Source of the DNA: Lingula anatina
Taxonomy: Eukaryota > Brachiopoda > Lingulata > Lingulida > Lingulidae
Direction of reading: 5' to 3'
DNA: 64,000 bases
Assembly (NCBI RefSeq): GCF_001039355.2
Contig: NW_019775778.1
Location: forward strand, 77,318-141,317
Positions 34,154-46,950 of the stretch are shown piece by piece; position 1 is the stretch's first letter, and every line of letters starts with the position of its first letter. Under the pieces are notes generated by a model. The model worked only from the letters and a program-made list of their open reading frames with translations, was not told the DNA's origin and ran no database searches. The position numbers were made by a program, and so were the translations under genes.

Positions 34154-36531
34154 ATGGGAGTCAAAGTGAGTATCTGTTCGAACACATTTATTCACATTTT
34201 CAATCAGTTACACGTTTAAATATGTTTATCCTACAATATACTTCTTCAACGTGAAGATTTTTTCGGTGCAAATATTAAAGGCATACAATGAGCAATCGAT
34301 TTTGTATAGAGCAAAACAAAATGAAATTTTCTAGAAATTTCAGCATATTTTCCTTATTACCGAGGTATTCATTGTTCAAAACCGTTGAGACAACTAGCTG
34401 CGATTTATAACCTTTCTGAGTATTTAATTTTTAATTTTACCGCTCACCAGTTAAGTTTACCCGTCTCTAATGTTTTTTTTTTCTTTTATTATTATAAAGT
34501 TAACTCAAAAACTAGAAACAAATAACTCATAAATGGTTTTGCAGATCTTCTTTTGTGAACGTTTTTTTTTTTTTTTTAATTTTTAATTTTTCTATTTATT
34601 ATTTTTTATATGGCATACCCATGACGGTTAATAGGAATCGCTTTAAAATGACCAAGGAATTCGACATTGATTTTTGCAAAATAAAGGTCTAACGCTCACT
34701 GTTTGCCTTTAAGTCGGACAATCTTGGCATCTAGCACCTTCAAGGAAATACTTCTGTAAAAGTGTAATTTTTGAAAAAGTAACCATTTCTTGGGAACGAA
34801 ATTTCGTTGTCTGAAGAAAGGTTTCTCTGATGTGTGAAATATTGCGTAATAGAGATATTACTACTATTCGAGTTACTCTCTTTTAGTGGAATTCTGAATA
34901 AGTGTTGGTATGACAAACTTTCGGCCTTACATGTACGTTCTTTTGTAAAACCGACTCTAACAGCATATTATTTTGGTTTTGGTTTATCAAGTTAAAGAGG
35001 AAGGCTAATTAATGTATGAATATTTTTGTGATATGTAAATGGATATTCTCAACTCTAGTTTTTTGATCACTTGAACAGGCGCTATAGTTTGTATTATTGT
35101 TGACACAACACATCTCTGGGTTCAACAAACAAATGGCAGAGAGTAGATTTTGCCGCGAGTATTTCTGATTAGTTTATCTCGAAAAAAAAACAAGAATTTA
35201 CAAAAAATTATTTTCCTCTTGGCCGCACTGATTATTGTGGAATAAAAGAAAGTACTTTTAAAATCTAATTTTCTCAGGAACTGTACCTCTTTGCCGCACT
35301 AGTTATTGCGGTTGTCATAGCAACACCAGTGTCGATGCACCAGTACAGGGAAGTGCAGGGTTGGTGGATACCAGTGAATCCCGAGCGCCATCTGGCGAAC
35401 ACCACCGTGACCAGCTGCCCGTGGTTCATGATCTATAACGAAACAATGAACAGGTATGATCTTAGGTACTCACTGTCACTGTCGCTCTCTCTCTCTCTCT
35501 CTCTCTCCATTTGCATTTGTGCGCGCTTGTGTCAGATGTTTGCAGTATATTGGGAGAGGGGAGAAGGCATATGTGTGTGTTCTAGTATACCTCTCCTGAC
35601 GTTATTATTTCCCTACGGGTTTTACCTTATAGAAATGAAACACTTTTGTGATGAAACGCAGTACAGAGGATAAAAGTTATTGTTACTCTAAATTGTGGTA
35701 CCGTTGGTAATCACTGTCATATAAAACCGTAGTGCTTAATACAAGGAGCCGGTTTCACAAAAGAAAATATCCCAAATGCCGTGCTTTACTTTTGCACTCA
35801 AATTATAGTCTACTTCAAATCTGGTATGTCTAGTGATGTAATATTTCGTTTCATGTTTAAATGAACATTTCTTTATTAAACTAGAAAAGCACTCCGAGAG
35901 CGCAGACCTCCGCCAAGGCAGCAATTTTTTTATTATTATTGATTATTGATTGATTGTCGATCCGGATCACCACCAAAAATTAATCATCTGTTCCTTGGCC
36001 CTCTTCTGACACTTCCTGAAAATTTCATCAAAATCGGTCTATAACTTTTTGAGTTATGTTGATGACAGACAGACAAAAAAAACAGGGGTAAAAACATAAC
36101 CTCCTTGGCGGAGGTAAATATTATTTATCTATGTTGTCGGTCTATGAAAGTCTGTCTAAAGTTCCTATGGCCGCATTCACAACACTCTGCACTATTATTC
36201 AGCACCAACAAAAGTGATACCTGGCACTAACATTCATCCGCTCTGGAAGTGCTGGTTAATCTGTGGGTTTGGTGGTTACTATGGGTGTTGGTGCTAAAAG
36301 ATCTGCGTGTAGTGTTAGTAAAAGCCTACTCCGTTCATAAGGCCTAACTCTATTCTGTTCAATTGCAGACGTCCACAGCGACTGTGGTCGGCACTATGTC
36401 TGACCGACCGCGCCCTTTACGGCAACGGTAGATGCGAGTTTGTAAAGTATAAAGTATTGGTGGAAAACGAATGGGTCACCGTTAACGCGGGCTGCACGTG
36501 CGTTCCAGATTTACAACCCGTTCAAAAGTAA
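34154..36531 (+). CDS. Interleukin-17-like secreted cytokine (short form)
   Basis: Three exons, 34154-34165, 35278-35453 and 36369-36531, give 116 residues. The first encodes only MGVK; joined to the second it yields a signal peptide, MGVKELYLFAALVIAVVIA, cleaved probably near residues 19-23. The mature part has IL-17 family marks: TSCPWF (C51), N-R-R-P-Q-R-L-W-S-A-L-C (C73), C85, a V-x-V strand and the terminal GCTCVP (C105, C107). N-glycosylation sites are at N45 and N58. IL-17 proteins are secreted dimers that signal through SEFIR-domain receptors. The domain is intact but short, and C73 and C85 are farther apart than the usual second-to-third conserved Cys spacing. The 12-nt first exon is inferred from phase and the resulting signal peptide. 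The 1.1-kb first intron has no other feature. The second intron holds a CT repeat and a dispersed repeat. Confidence 0.85.
35484..35507 (+). repeat. (CT)n microsatellite
   Basis: About eleven CT units, just inside the second intron of the IL-17-like gene. Confidence 0.9.
35881..36117 (+). repeat. Dispersed repeat with inverted CCTCCGCCAAGG ends, copy 2
   Basis: Full copy of the family at 30065-30250. Near the start is ACCTCCGCCAAGG and at the end CCTTGGCGGAGGT, exact inverted repeats. It lies in the second intron of the IL-17-like gene. Confidence 0.85.
36169..36344. mobile_element. Possible MITE with GGCC ends
   Basis: GGCCGCATTCACAACACT at the left and an imperfect complement (AGTGTTAGTAAAAGCC and final AAGGCC) at the right, with inner pairing of CAGCACCAACA to TGTTGGTGCT-like sequence. 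Single copy in this window, so family status is tentative. Confidence 0.45.
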
Positions 36532-38412
36532 CTGATCCGAGTTTTGGAGCAAGTGCCAAAACTTCATGAGTTTCAGAAGACCAACATGAAAAAGAATACT
36601 GGCATGGCAAATGCGTTTCTCTGGAATGGCGAGGATGAAGAAAGACGTTTACCGAATTTGAACTTAGATGTATTGTCGTCTGCTGTTTGTTTTACTTACA
36701 TCTGTTGAATACCTTACACTTATTTCGGTTTGATATATCAAACGTATATACCTGCAATGTTTTTATATCGTTTACTATATATGTATTGTTATAGTTTTAC
36801 GTCTTTTTGGGCGACTTTATAGGCCTACAATTTTACCATTATTATTTAAAAGAGTCTTTCATATTTCCAATATATCAAGGAATACTGATGTTAATTTTGT
36901 AATCAATAAATTCCTAGGAAAATGTATATGATTACGCATTTATTAATTCCTTCTAGTTCAATTTTCAGTTAAAAAGAAGTGGCGTGTATCTTTTTTATCC
37001 AATTAAGGTATGAGTGAAATACCATATATTTAACATAATTAAAAATACGTCAGTTTTAATGATAAAAAACAGAAAATTGTCAGAATTCAAACATTTTCCC
37101 AAACTTTTAAAATCCTTTCTTTATGAAACAAACAAGCCGGCTAAAAGGCCCTGACAAGCGCGCTAAATTTGTACGGTTGCGTTTGGCTTCTCTACCGCAA
37201 TGTAACTACTACCATTCCATTCCACAAATCTTGGCAGTTGGGGTATCTGTGTAGACTATTCTCAGCGGCTGTCAAGGCGACTCCAAAGCTCCAATTTCCC
37301 TTGGACAGTTAACAATACTTAAGTTCTGTAAGAACAATGGTTTTGGCAGATATAGGAATTTCAAGAAAAAGATCAAATGTGTAAGAGGAAATCTTGGGTT
37401 GTGGTTGCAGCAATGATGAAAATATAGGATAGGCCTAAACATCTGGATAAACTGCATAATTATTCATTTCTTAAAACCACGCTACACAAACGTCTCAGTG
37501 CTGTTTACAGTATTACTACATATCAAACCTAAAACCTGATATTAATCAAAAACTATAATAAAAATGATAAACGTCAAAAAGGACATGGAAGCGTTCAAAT
37601 AAACCCATATCATAGGCCTACTAGCTAGGTCTATCCAACTCCGCGGGGTTTCTTGCTTTTAAGTACAGTCATTGTAATCAGCTTAATTGTCTGACAACCA
37701 GGGGTAGAAGAATCGGGCACGTGATTCATCCTTAGGCCTAACTTCTGGTTAGGCCCTACTAACTGTCAAACTAATAAATAAATGATATAAGAAACAATAG
37801 AACTACACCAAACAAGGCCAATGCATTTTTTTTTTACATCTTTCGCTTCAATTAATATATGATAAGAAAAATGCCCTAAAAGAAAACACAAAATAAAATT
37901 GGCCTATAATTTTATAAATTATCAACGTCACGAGGCAAAGCGTAGGATCCAACATTTTATGCAAAACCAAGCACTTTCCTGACGGCTTAATTGTGAAAAT
38001 GGAACATCCTGTAGATAAACCATCAGAAGATTACACTAGCTGTCACGTGCCATGCCAAAATTGGCACGTCTTCCAAAATAGGTGCGTCTGGTGATTAACA
38101 AAAAAAAGAAATAACGTACATATTTTGGCAGGACACTTAATTACAGTCTAACTAGTACAAAATGTTTCGGTAGGACACTTGCACCCGAGGATCAAGCGGA
38201 GCAAGGACCGCAAGGATCGCTTTTTAGCAGTGGCCTTTCAAACAGACGGAAAACACAGTTTTTTTCGACGTATTTCCTCCTTCATTAAACTAACTCAAAT
38301 TTAACATCGCAGTGCACTTTTAAACCGAGAGGTATAAAAAAATACATCTCTAATTTCTAAGACGCACAACAACACAGGCACTGTGACGTCACGCAGTAAT
38401 TAGGTCACCACC
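36532..38412. other. Spacer between the IL-17-like and IRAK-like genes
   Basis: About 1.9 kb. Apart from a diverged fragment of the foldback family (about 37615-37700, with CTATCCAACTCC and GTAATCAGCTTAATTG) it holds AT-rich DNA with no coding exon. The right end is the IRAK-like promoter. Confidence 0.5.
38384..38391. promoter_or_regulatory. Consensus CRE (TGACGTCA) upstream of the IRAK-like start
   Basis: Perfect palindromic cAMP-response element, 21 bases before the start codon at 38413. It probably lies in the 5' UTR or core promoter. CREB/ATF binding is inferred only from the motif. Confidence 0.5.
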
Positions 38413-40783
38413 ATGGCTGGCCGGCAGGCTGGCGAAGAAGCTCCGCGATATGTCCCAGATATACCATATCCAATTCGACTAAAACTGTGTAGAGCACTCG
38501 ACGCCGATAAAGGATGGGAAGATCTAGGTATATTCTTATTCTTTTGGGTGTAAATTTTGATTTGGGGAGGTGTAACATGCATTTCCTTACGTGTTCGTGG
38601 AACTCTATCAGTTCTTCTGTATTAGTCTTATAGAAGTGAAGCAGGAAGTTCTTAGCGTAGCAAAGTGTATGTTAACACTTTCCTACATATTTTGCTAACC
38701 GCGTATGTAATGTGCTGATGTCGCTCGTATGGTACTAGTCTTTTCATGAATTTTATTTTAAAAACAAGTTGATTTCAAGCCTAATATCTGAGAGTGGAAT
38801 TGTCCTACTTGGATGTAAACATTAGAAGCAGATGGATTAAATAATCAAGAATATTCTGGTGTTTATTTTCTCGACAAAGGAAGTTCTTTTTTTTTTAACT
38901 TCCTGGTATTTAGGCACATGTGAGCAGCTTATTGCCTGTCTTGTGATAATCATAAGTAATAATGTGTATTGAATACCACTCAACCCAAGTGTAGTCACAT
39001 AACATCTGCTTAATAATCACACCCCCTCATACCAATAATTAAAGGCATATCACCCCCTCCCCCGCCCGACAAAAAAAAAACAAAAAAAAAACGAAAAATA
39101 AAACATTTTTTTTTAAGTCATCCTGTCTTTCTTAAACAGGACATAATGCAATATTCCTTACATTTTTATAATAAAAGTATTTTGATATGTTGGTTGTTAT
39201 AAGTTTCAGTCATCGTATGGTTTATTATTAAAATTTGTTCGCAAATCTTCATATTCTTTATCATTTTTGTGAAGAGCATTGGGCCATTATGGAATGTGCT
39301 GTATAAGAATTACTTAATCTTTAATGTTATTATTACCTACTGGCAATTAACTACTGAGAGAAGTCAAATCTCTCAGTTGTTGATATCTAAACCAGGGAAC
39401 ATCTCGTAACATATAAATGCATCTATTTTAAAACTGTCTCATAATTTTCATATGTGTTACATATAACACACTAATTAACAGATGTGTACAGTACAAATGT
39501 GAACATTTTCATTAGAATATTTCAGAATGAAATTGTGTGTTGATATCTGGTTTGTTTGCTTGTGTGGCTTCCCATTAAACCTTGCCATTCATATCTCTGG
39601 TTGCCCCTGACTTCACAGGAATGTATGTCACTCTCTATTCTAACAAGAAGTGGATTCTCAGCACAAGACTGTGATTAGTATCCCTCAGTCTTTCAGACAA
39701 AACCATATTGCTGTACAGTAAGCTTCTCATGTTTTTCACATTTTTTTTTTTTCATTTGTAAGGCTCTCAATCTTGGGTATGATCAACATTGATTTGCAGC
39801 ACCTTTTTCAGATCAAATTAATAATGCCTATCATATGTTTTTACTGATAATTAATAGCAGTCATTGTCCTCTTAAGGGTCTTTCTCACTTCATATCTTAC
39901 TTTATGTTGTCTTTCAGTATTTAAAGAACCCATTTTGTCATAAAGTACAATTTGGGTTGCAGTCACAACCAAACCGACTTACCAGTAAATGTTAAATTGA
40001 TATTTCCATGTGCTGTTTTCACAATTAAAACAAGTTAGGAAAGGAAAAAGGATACAGTGTGCCTTAAAATTTTAAGCCATATGCTTCCTTTGGAGGAAGA
40101 TTGATCTTTCTTCACTGGGAATGCATTCTAAGGGTGCATTCCCAGAGATTTAGATCGATCCAGAGATTTAGATTGAGATCGACCTAACTCCCTGGGGGTT
40201 CACGCTAAACTGCAGTCAGCCGAGCATTCCCAATAGTTAATTACCCCCTTACAGCTTTTAGTAGGCGGGACAGACGCTTAAGCCGGCTAAGCTGACAGTA
40301 ATCTAGTGAGACTCCCCACAGGGATAGATCGATCTAAAATCTCTGGGAATGGGGTCTAAGGTGCCATATTAATTACTAGTAGCTATCTGGTTGTTTGCTG
40401 CTGTCAGGTGGACTATTTTCCCTGTATATTACTCCTGATCTGAAACCAGCCATATATCTAATTGTTTTTGAACTTTTCAATACATTCAAAAGAACAGGTA
40501 CTTCTTTCTGCCTTCTAGTGGAAAATCACCATATATAATAATAGCTAGTATGTGGGAAGTAAAACTATTGGTCTGTTAAATTCACATTAACATTAAGTGC
40601 AGGCTAAGCCAGGATTGCTTTCTTTTATTTATGTATACTGTATATCAGAGCAAAAGCATTTTTGTGCACTTGATTACAGTCAGTTTTTTTCTGTTCTTGT
40701 TGATTGTTGTCTATGAAATATGTTGTTTGGGTGTGCATGTGTGTATTTGATAGAGAGAGAGAGTTGACAGTTGTTACATGTTT

Positions 40784-40833
<50 letters not shown>

Positions 40834-42627
40834 TAATTTTCATCAAACCAAAATATTTTCAGCATTTGATAAAATTAGGCCTTTCTCACGGTTTGCGTGT
40901 TTGAACATGGGAGCTATTTTTTTACGTTCCTGTTGGTAACAGCGGTGTACCCTATTTTTGTTGCTTATAAATAAACATTAGATTAAGGTCAAGGTTTGTG
41001 CAAGTTGTCAACATATTCAACGTCCCTGGATGTTGCCTGTGGAGATATATGCAGAATCTGAATAAACATAAAGTTAAAGACAAGTGCTAAAAGAAATAAA
41101 TTGTTCTGAAAAAAAATGTAAACTGTTATGTGAACAAAGTAATCTTTTGGCTAAAAGATTTGATTTGACTGAAACTCCATTGTACATTATTTGGTTTAAA
41201 GGAAACATCTATTTGAATTACTTCATTTTATGTAAAATGGTCATGGAAGCTGACACAGCCACTAAATGATACTTAGACCCTGTTCCCATGCCTACATCGA
41301 TCATAGCAGGATAGACCCATCTCCGAGGGGTTTCTTGCTAAATTGCATTCAGCTTAAGTGGCTTAGATGTCTTCTTTTAGGAAGATGAATTACCGGTAAA
41401 AGGAAATAGATATGGCCCTATGGGGGAGGAGGAGGGGGGGGGTCCTGATTTCTACTCTTTATATTTCCACTTCAGTCAAGTCACCTAGAGTGAAAGAGGC
41501 ATATTTATTTTATTTTATTGTTTTATTTTAGGGATATCAGTTTCTTTTTCAAATAAGCTCTCTGCAGGGAAAAGTCAAACAGTGATTTGTGAATAGGAGA
41601 AAATTGCTTTTTATGTAGGAAAATTCAATTTGGCATGAAAATCCTGTATCTGTAGGATAGTTTTCTTTAATCGTTTCAAATTACCAAAACATTCTGTCTT
41701 TCAGCTGGGGATCTCCAATATGCACTGACAGATATACTGCTATTCAATAACGCCTACATGCGTCCAGGCGGGAGCCCGACCAACGAACTGCTGACAAGCT
41801 GGGGACATCGAAATCCTTCCATTATAACCCTATTTAAACTGCTGGCAAACCATAGACGTTGTAGAGAGATGCAACTGCTGAAAGATTTAGGTAAGACAAT
41901 GTCAAGACTAACATCAATCTTTTGAGAGAGTCACATATTGAATGAATAAAAACAGAACAAATTTGACATTTTTCCAACTCAAAATTGTCCCTAATCAATG
42001 AAATTTTCTTTCTACTTCTACTTGCTATGATTGAAAATAGAAACTGAAACAAAGAAAATGAAATTGACAGACGCTTTATCAGCGTACAGTTTTGATGAAA
42101 TGCGACTGATAACTAGTCAGAGAAATGCCACTTTCTCTTCCTCCCTCAGGTCCATATCCATAGCTGATATTAACATCATATTCTTGTAAGACATCAGAGC
42201 AACAGCCTGGAAAAAACAAACAAATGGCAGATATTACCCAAGTAATTAAGTACTGGCAGATAGACTAGCGAGGCATGTGAAATGTGCATTTAGGAGTCTT
42301 TTAACTGATAAGAGCAGTTGTATGGCCCATTTACTGCTTTCTGCTGTGAAATATATGGGTTATTTTAGCTTTGAGCTTTGTGATATGATGTTGTCATTAA
42401 CAACTGTTAAGGCATTGTCTGATTAGAATGGCGGAATATACTTGATACAGTGGCTCATAGATGTCAGAGGAAAAACCTAAAAGACAAAATTTGGAATGTC
42501 AGAGCAGTTTCATTATTAAAGGGGCTGCTGAGTAAAATTCAGTCATATATAACTCTAAGATTTATATAAATTTCACATTCTTGCAAAATACCCCAAATTT
42601 GATTACTGTCCCAGAAGACACAATTTT

Positions 42628-42668
<41 letters not shown>

Positions 42669-45600
42669 TAGACAAGTCCCATATCATCTCTTATTAACAT
42701 CTAAGCTAATTCATTTCCAATAAATGTGCAAAACGTTAAAATCTTGTTTGATGTCTATGACTTCAATTTGGTGTACAATATAAGTGGTGTTGATCCACCC
42801 CCAACCCCTGAATATACTTGTAATTATATTCTTATCATCCTAAAAAGATACAACCATTCTCTAGTGGTGCACAGCTTATGACAGTTTATTCTGTCTCCAT
42901 GTATATCAAGATCAAGGAAATACTAAAACATAAGGGAGATTCCAAGGATTTTGTTGCAGTCCTGAACCAGGAAGTAGGTGTTATATTTTATTTAGTCTAA
43001 CCCAAATTCAAATGCAAGAAATCAATAAGGAGTTGTTGATTTTTTCAACTACAAATAAATAACCCAAAGCATTGACCTAGGTGCGACCTCAAAGGGGATT
43101 CCCCTTAAAATGAGCAATGCCCATTGGCTGAAATGCTGGCCCATAGCTGATAAGGAAGTAACTTTCACTACTGCGCTAAACTCTTAGGAGTAATCAGAAT
43201 GGACAAAGCAAGCACTAGACTTATATTCCCACAAGGTACGATTTCCTGATTTTATCACTACTTATGTTCTATTAATGAGTCCAGAAGAGAACTTGGTCTT
43301 TTATGTTGTTTCAAATTCTGACAGGGACAGTTACTGAAATTCTACGTTTCCTTGTTATGTTGAGGTGTGATTTGTCATTGTTCTTTGAGACATGAACTTG
43401 TGTCAACTTCTTGACCAACGTACTGTTTTAGTTGAAAAAAATTGTCACTCACCAAAACAATATTTTACCTGATATAGACTATTTTAGTAACTCAAACTAG
43501 TAATCCAATCAATTTAAGATAAATGATTTTCAGAAAATGTTTTTATGAATAAATCAGTTTGAATTGTTGCCATAGGAAGTACAGGAAGCACTTATATAAA
43601 AAATCAAATTTAGTTGAAATTTAAAATTCTTAATCAAAACATTGATAGTGTAATTGTTTAGATTTATTAAGTTAGTCTGCATGGCCTTGAAATACTAACC
43701 TGTGTCAATAAGAGTAATGAGTCGTTTGCATGTTAAAACAAATGTACTTGCTGGGGATACTGTACATTACCTGAAGGTACTACCTCTTTAATGAATCAGG
43801 AAGTAGAGGGGAATTTACTACTTTGAGAAAACTTCGATAGGGTATATTAATTTTCCTCGCTTCTGTGTTTGTCCTTAAAGCATTAATACAAACATATCAT
43901 TAAAAGAAAATATGCTTAATGCATTTGCTTTGGCCATATGAAAAATAAAGAATAAAATCCATGCATTTCAGAATATAAATTTCACACCATTTGTTCTTGA
44001 TAAAAGATAATTGGAGTTACTAGATGATGAGCTATGTGGAGTCTGCTTTGTTTTCATGTGCTAGAGAGAGAATTTTGAAGTCTGGGTTGAAGACTTTTAT
44101 TGTCTCCCTGAGTATCAATCTCAAGTTAACAGTTACCAGTTCCACAGGTGTGTTTTTAGAGGTTCTACTAAGCAGTTACCATGTACAGGGGACTTCACAA
44201 GTCCTTTCACAAGTCCTCCTGTGTGGACAGAAGTTAATGTCAGACACTGGCGTCACATGGCGTTTGTTCATGGGGAGTGTGAATGGGTGGGGGTAAAACC
44301 AGGGGTGGACCCAGAGATATTTTCTGACATCCTTTCAAATTATATTTGTAGATCCATCCTCCAATTTTGACTGCCTTCCAATAGAAAAAATTAGATAATT
44401 GTCAATGTAAACTCAAAAATCTGACAGTTTTCTGGAAGACTCGGAAGACTGCCTCAATCTGCCACTGCAGAACTCTCTAAAATATTACTACTTGATAGCA
44501 GGACAAATGAGTCGCCAGTCTCTAAAAACATACCAATACAGCTGTGATGTTGAGATATAATGCTTAATATGAAAAAGTGATGTGTTCATGGACAGAATAA
44601 GTTATGAAAGCTTTACTCAATAACCTTTGTTATGGGCTTGTCTGTATCTCTTGATCAGCTATCTTAGTGGCTGATGACATGAATGAAACCCTCAAAGTAA
44701 TTACCATGCTAAGGTAATGTTTCTCCTGAGATATAATAATTTAATTATAGCTCTGTGAGAGATTAAGGATGATGAGGGTACATTGTCTCAGTTCACAGGG
44801 ATGGTTTCCCTTTAATTTGATTTAATATTGGTCGGCTTCACTTTTAAATAAATCCATATTGGTCCAGTTCAGTTAAGTAGTAAGTGTTATTCTGAGACAT
44901 TAGCCATGTCTTTTGTGTTATAAAACAGACACAGTGTTTCATTAAGTTGGACTACTACATGTCTTGAATTATCTTGTGTGGAATTAGACTTAAATTTTGG
45001 TTTGTACTTTTTTGGCTAAATTTTATTTATTTATTTATTTATTTGTTTGGTTGTTTATTTTTTCTTGTTCAGGTATTTTTTCTAGGAAACTGTGCTGCTG
45101 AAATCTTGAAACACACAGGCTGTTTTCATGTCATTCATCCTATTGTTAAACCAATAATTGCAAATATGAAGAAACTGATGTGGAACAAACATATAATCCA
45201 AATTGAAACATAAAATGAAGTGATCAATAAACTAAGTAGTATGTGTATAATTTGTTTGTGTGAGAGAGTGGGAGAGAAATTGTTGTCGTCATGCTAATGC
45301 TATAAAATTTGATCAATTATTTAATGCAAAAACCCAACAGCTTCTGAAACTGAAAATTATCATGCTTAAAATTATCATGGAGAAAGTCTCCTCTCCAGGT
45401 TAAAATTCTGAAACCTCTGTAAACTGTAACCAGTTTATGAGAATACACCATTGTCATGGTCAAGAAAGAATTTATAAGACATGATCTGTTTCACAGTAGC
45501 ATATCTTTTATGATTCTACTCTCACACCTTTAGCCAATTAGGAGAAAGGCATTTATTAAATGTAGACATTAATGACCTAATAACATGTCACTGTCATTGG

Positions 45601-46906
45601 CATTTTCCATTTCCTTATCACATTGGATCCTTGTAATCTATGGGTGAGTAGCTAGGTGCTGTTCTCACTATGCATTCTGATTTCCCAGATTTGTATAGTA
45701 TGAAAAGGGTATTGTCTCATTTTAGCACCTGCAATTATATTGAGATTGGTTTCCTTTGCAGTAACTTTTTTGATATCAATTATTTACCAACACAAGGCCT
45801 GACTCAGCAGTTATCAAATTACATATTTTATTATTTTCCTTCCTCAGTGCCAGAAGAGTACCACCGCCTAATGGACGAAGACTTCAGTGGGAATTTGTTT
45901 GAGAGGAGCGACAGCAGTCTAAGCAGATGTTCCAATAAAAGTTTTGATGAAAGTAATTAATTAAAATGTGTAATGTTTGGACAACGCATTGTCTGAAAAC
46001 TGTCTTCTCACACTTCTGTTCATGTTTCTTGAAGCTTCCTTTTAATGAAATTGCAAGCCTGTTAGAAAGTTTCTTATGTATTCATCAAATTTGCTAGAAG
46101 GGATTTTATCATGCAAGTGAGGTCTGTTGCAAATTTGAAAAATTTACTTGTCAATTTAAGATACTCTTGCAGATTTATAACGAATAAGCACCAAAAACAT
46201 AAATAGAAGTGTTTAATCATATGCAAAATTTAATTCAGTCAGTTTGAAATGTAGTATGATAATATTTGAGTTTGAAATTTAATATGATATTTTTATACAA
46301 AGTATTATAAAATAAGTAAAATCTAGAGAATTATTAAATAGGTATTTTTCCTGTGGTTGTTTTAGTAATAACATTAATAACTTTGTTACATGAAGAAAAA
46401 ACATCATCTGATCTTTTACAGACCTTCCTTTGCCGCCACAGAATGTGGAAAATGATGAAACCTTGGACTACACCTACCATAATGTAGGTCAGCCAGCGTC
46501 AGCTCAGTCACTACAAAATGGCTACCACAAAGACAACCGAGACCAGAACATGAATGAAGACAAGCTGAAAGATATATCTTACGAAAATGAAAAATCCATC
46601 AAAGACATGCTGTCGCCTCTCTTCAGTGAGGCTCAGCCATCCTATCCTTGTCACCCAAATAAGAATGCACACCAGATGAGAAAAATGCACCCGCAGTCGC
46701 AAGAAAACGAGGAGTTAGACTACGAGAATGCACTGCCAGTGATGAAGAACAGGGTTCTCCCTCACGAGCCTCAGGAGTCTGAGTGTGACTTCACTGAACC
46801 CTCCACGGGTTATACACAGAGGCAGTCACCCCAGTCCATTCAGTCTGTGGGCAGCGAGGGGTCGTCTCTGTCCTGCCCAGAAGAAGGTATGACAGCACAC
46901 CTTTCA

Positions 46907-46950
<44 letters not shown>

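Noticed and set aside
44024-44296. 90-residue frame in IRAK-like intron 2 as an extra exon
   Set aside because: Exons 2 and 3 join in phase without it, it has no suitable acceptor/donor pair, and it resembles no known domain.
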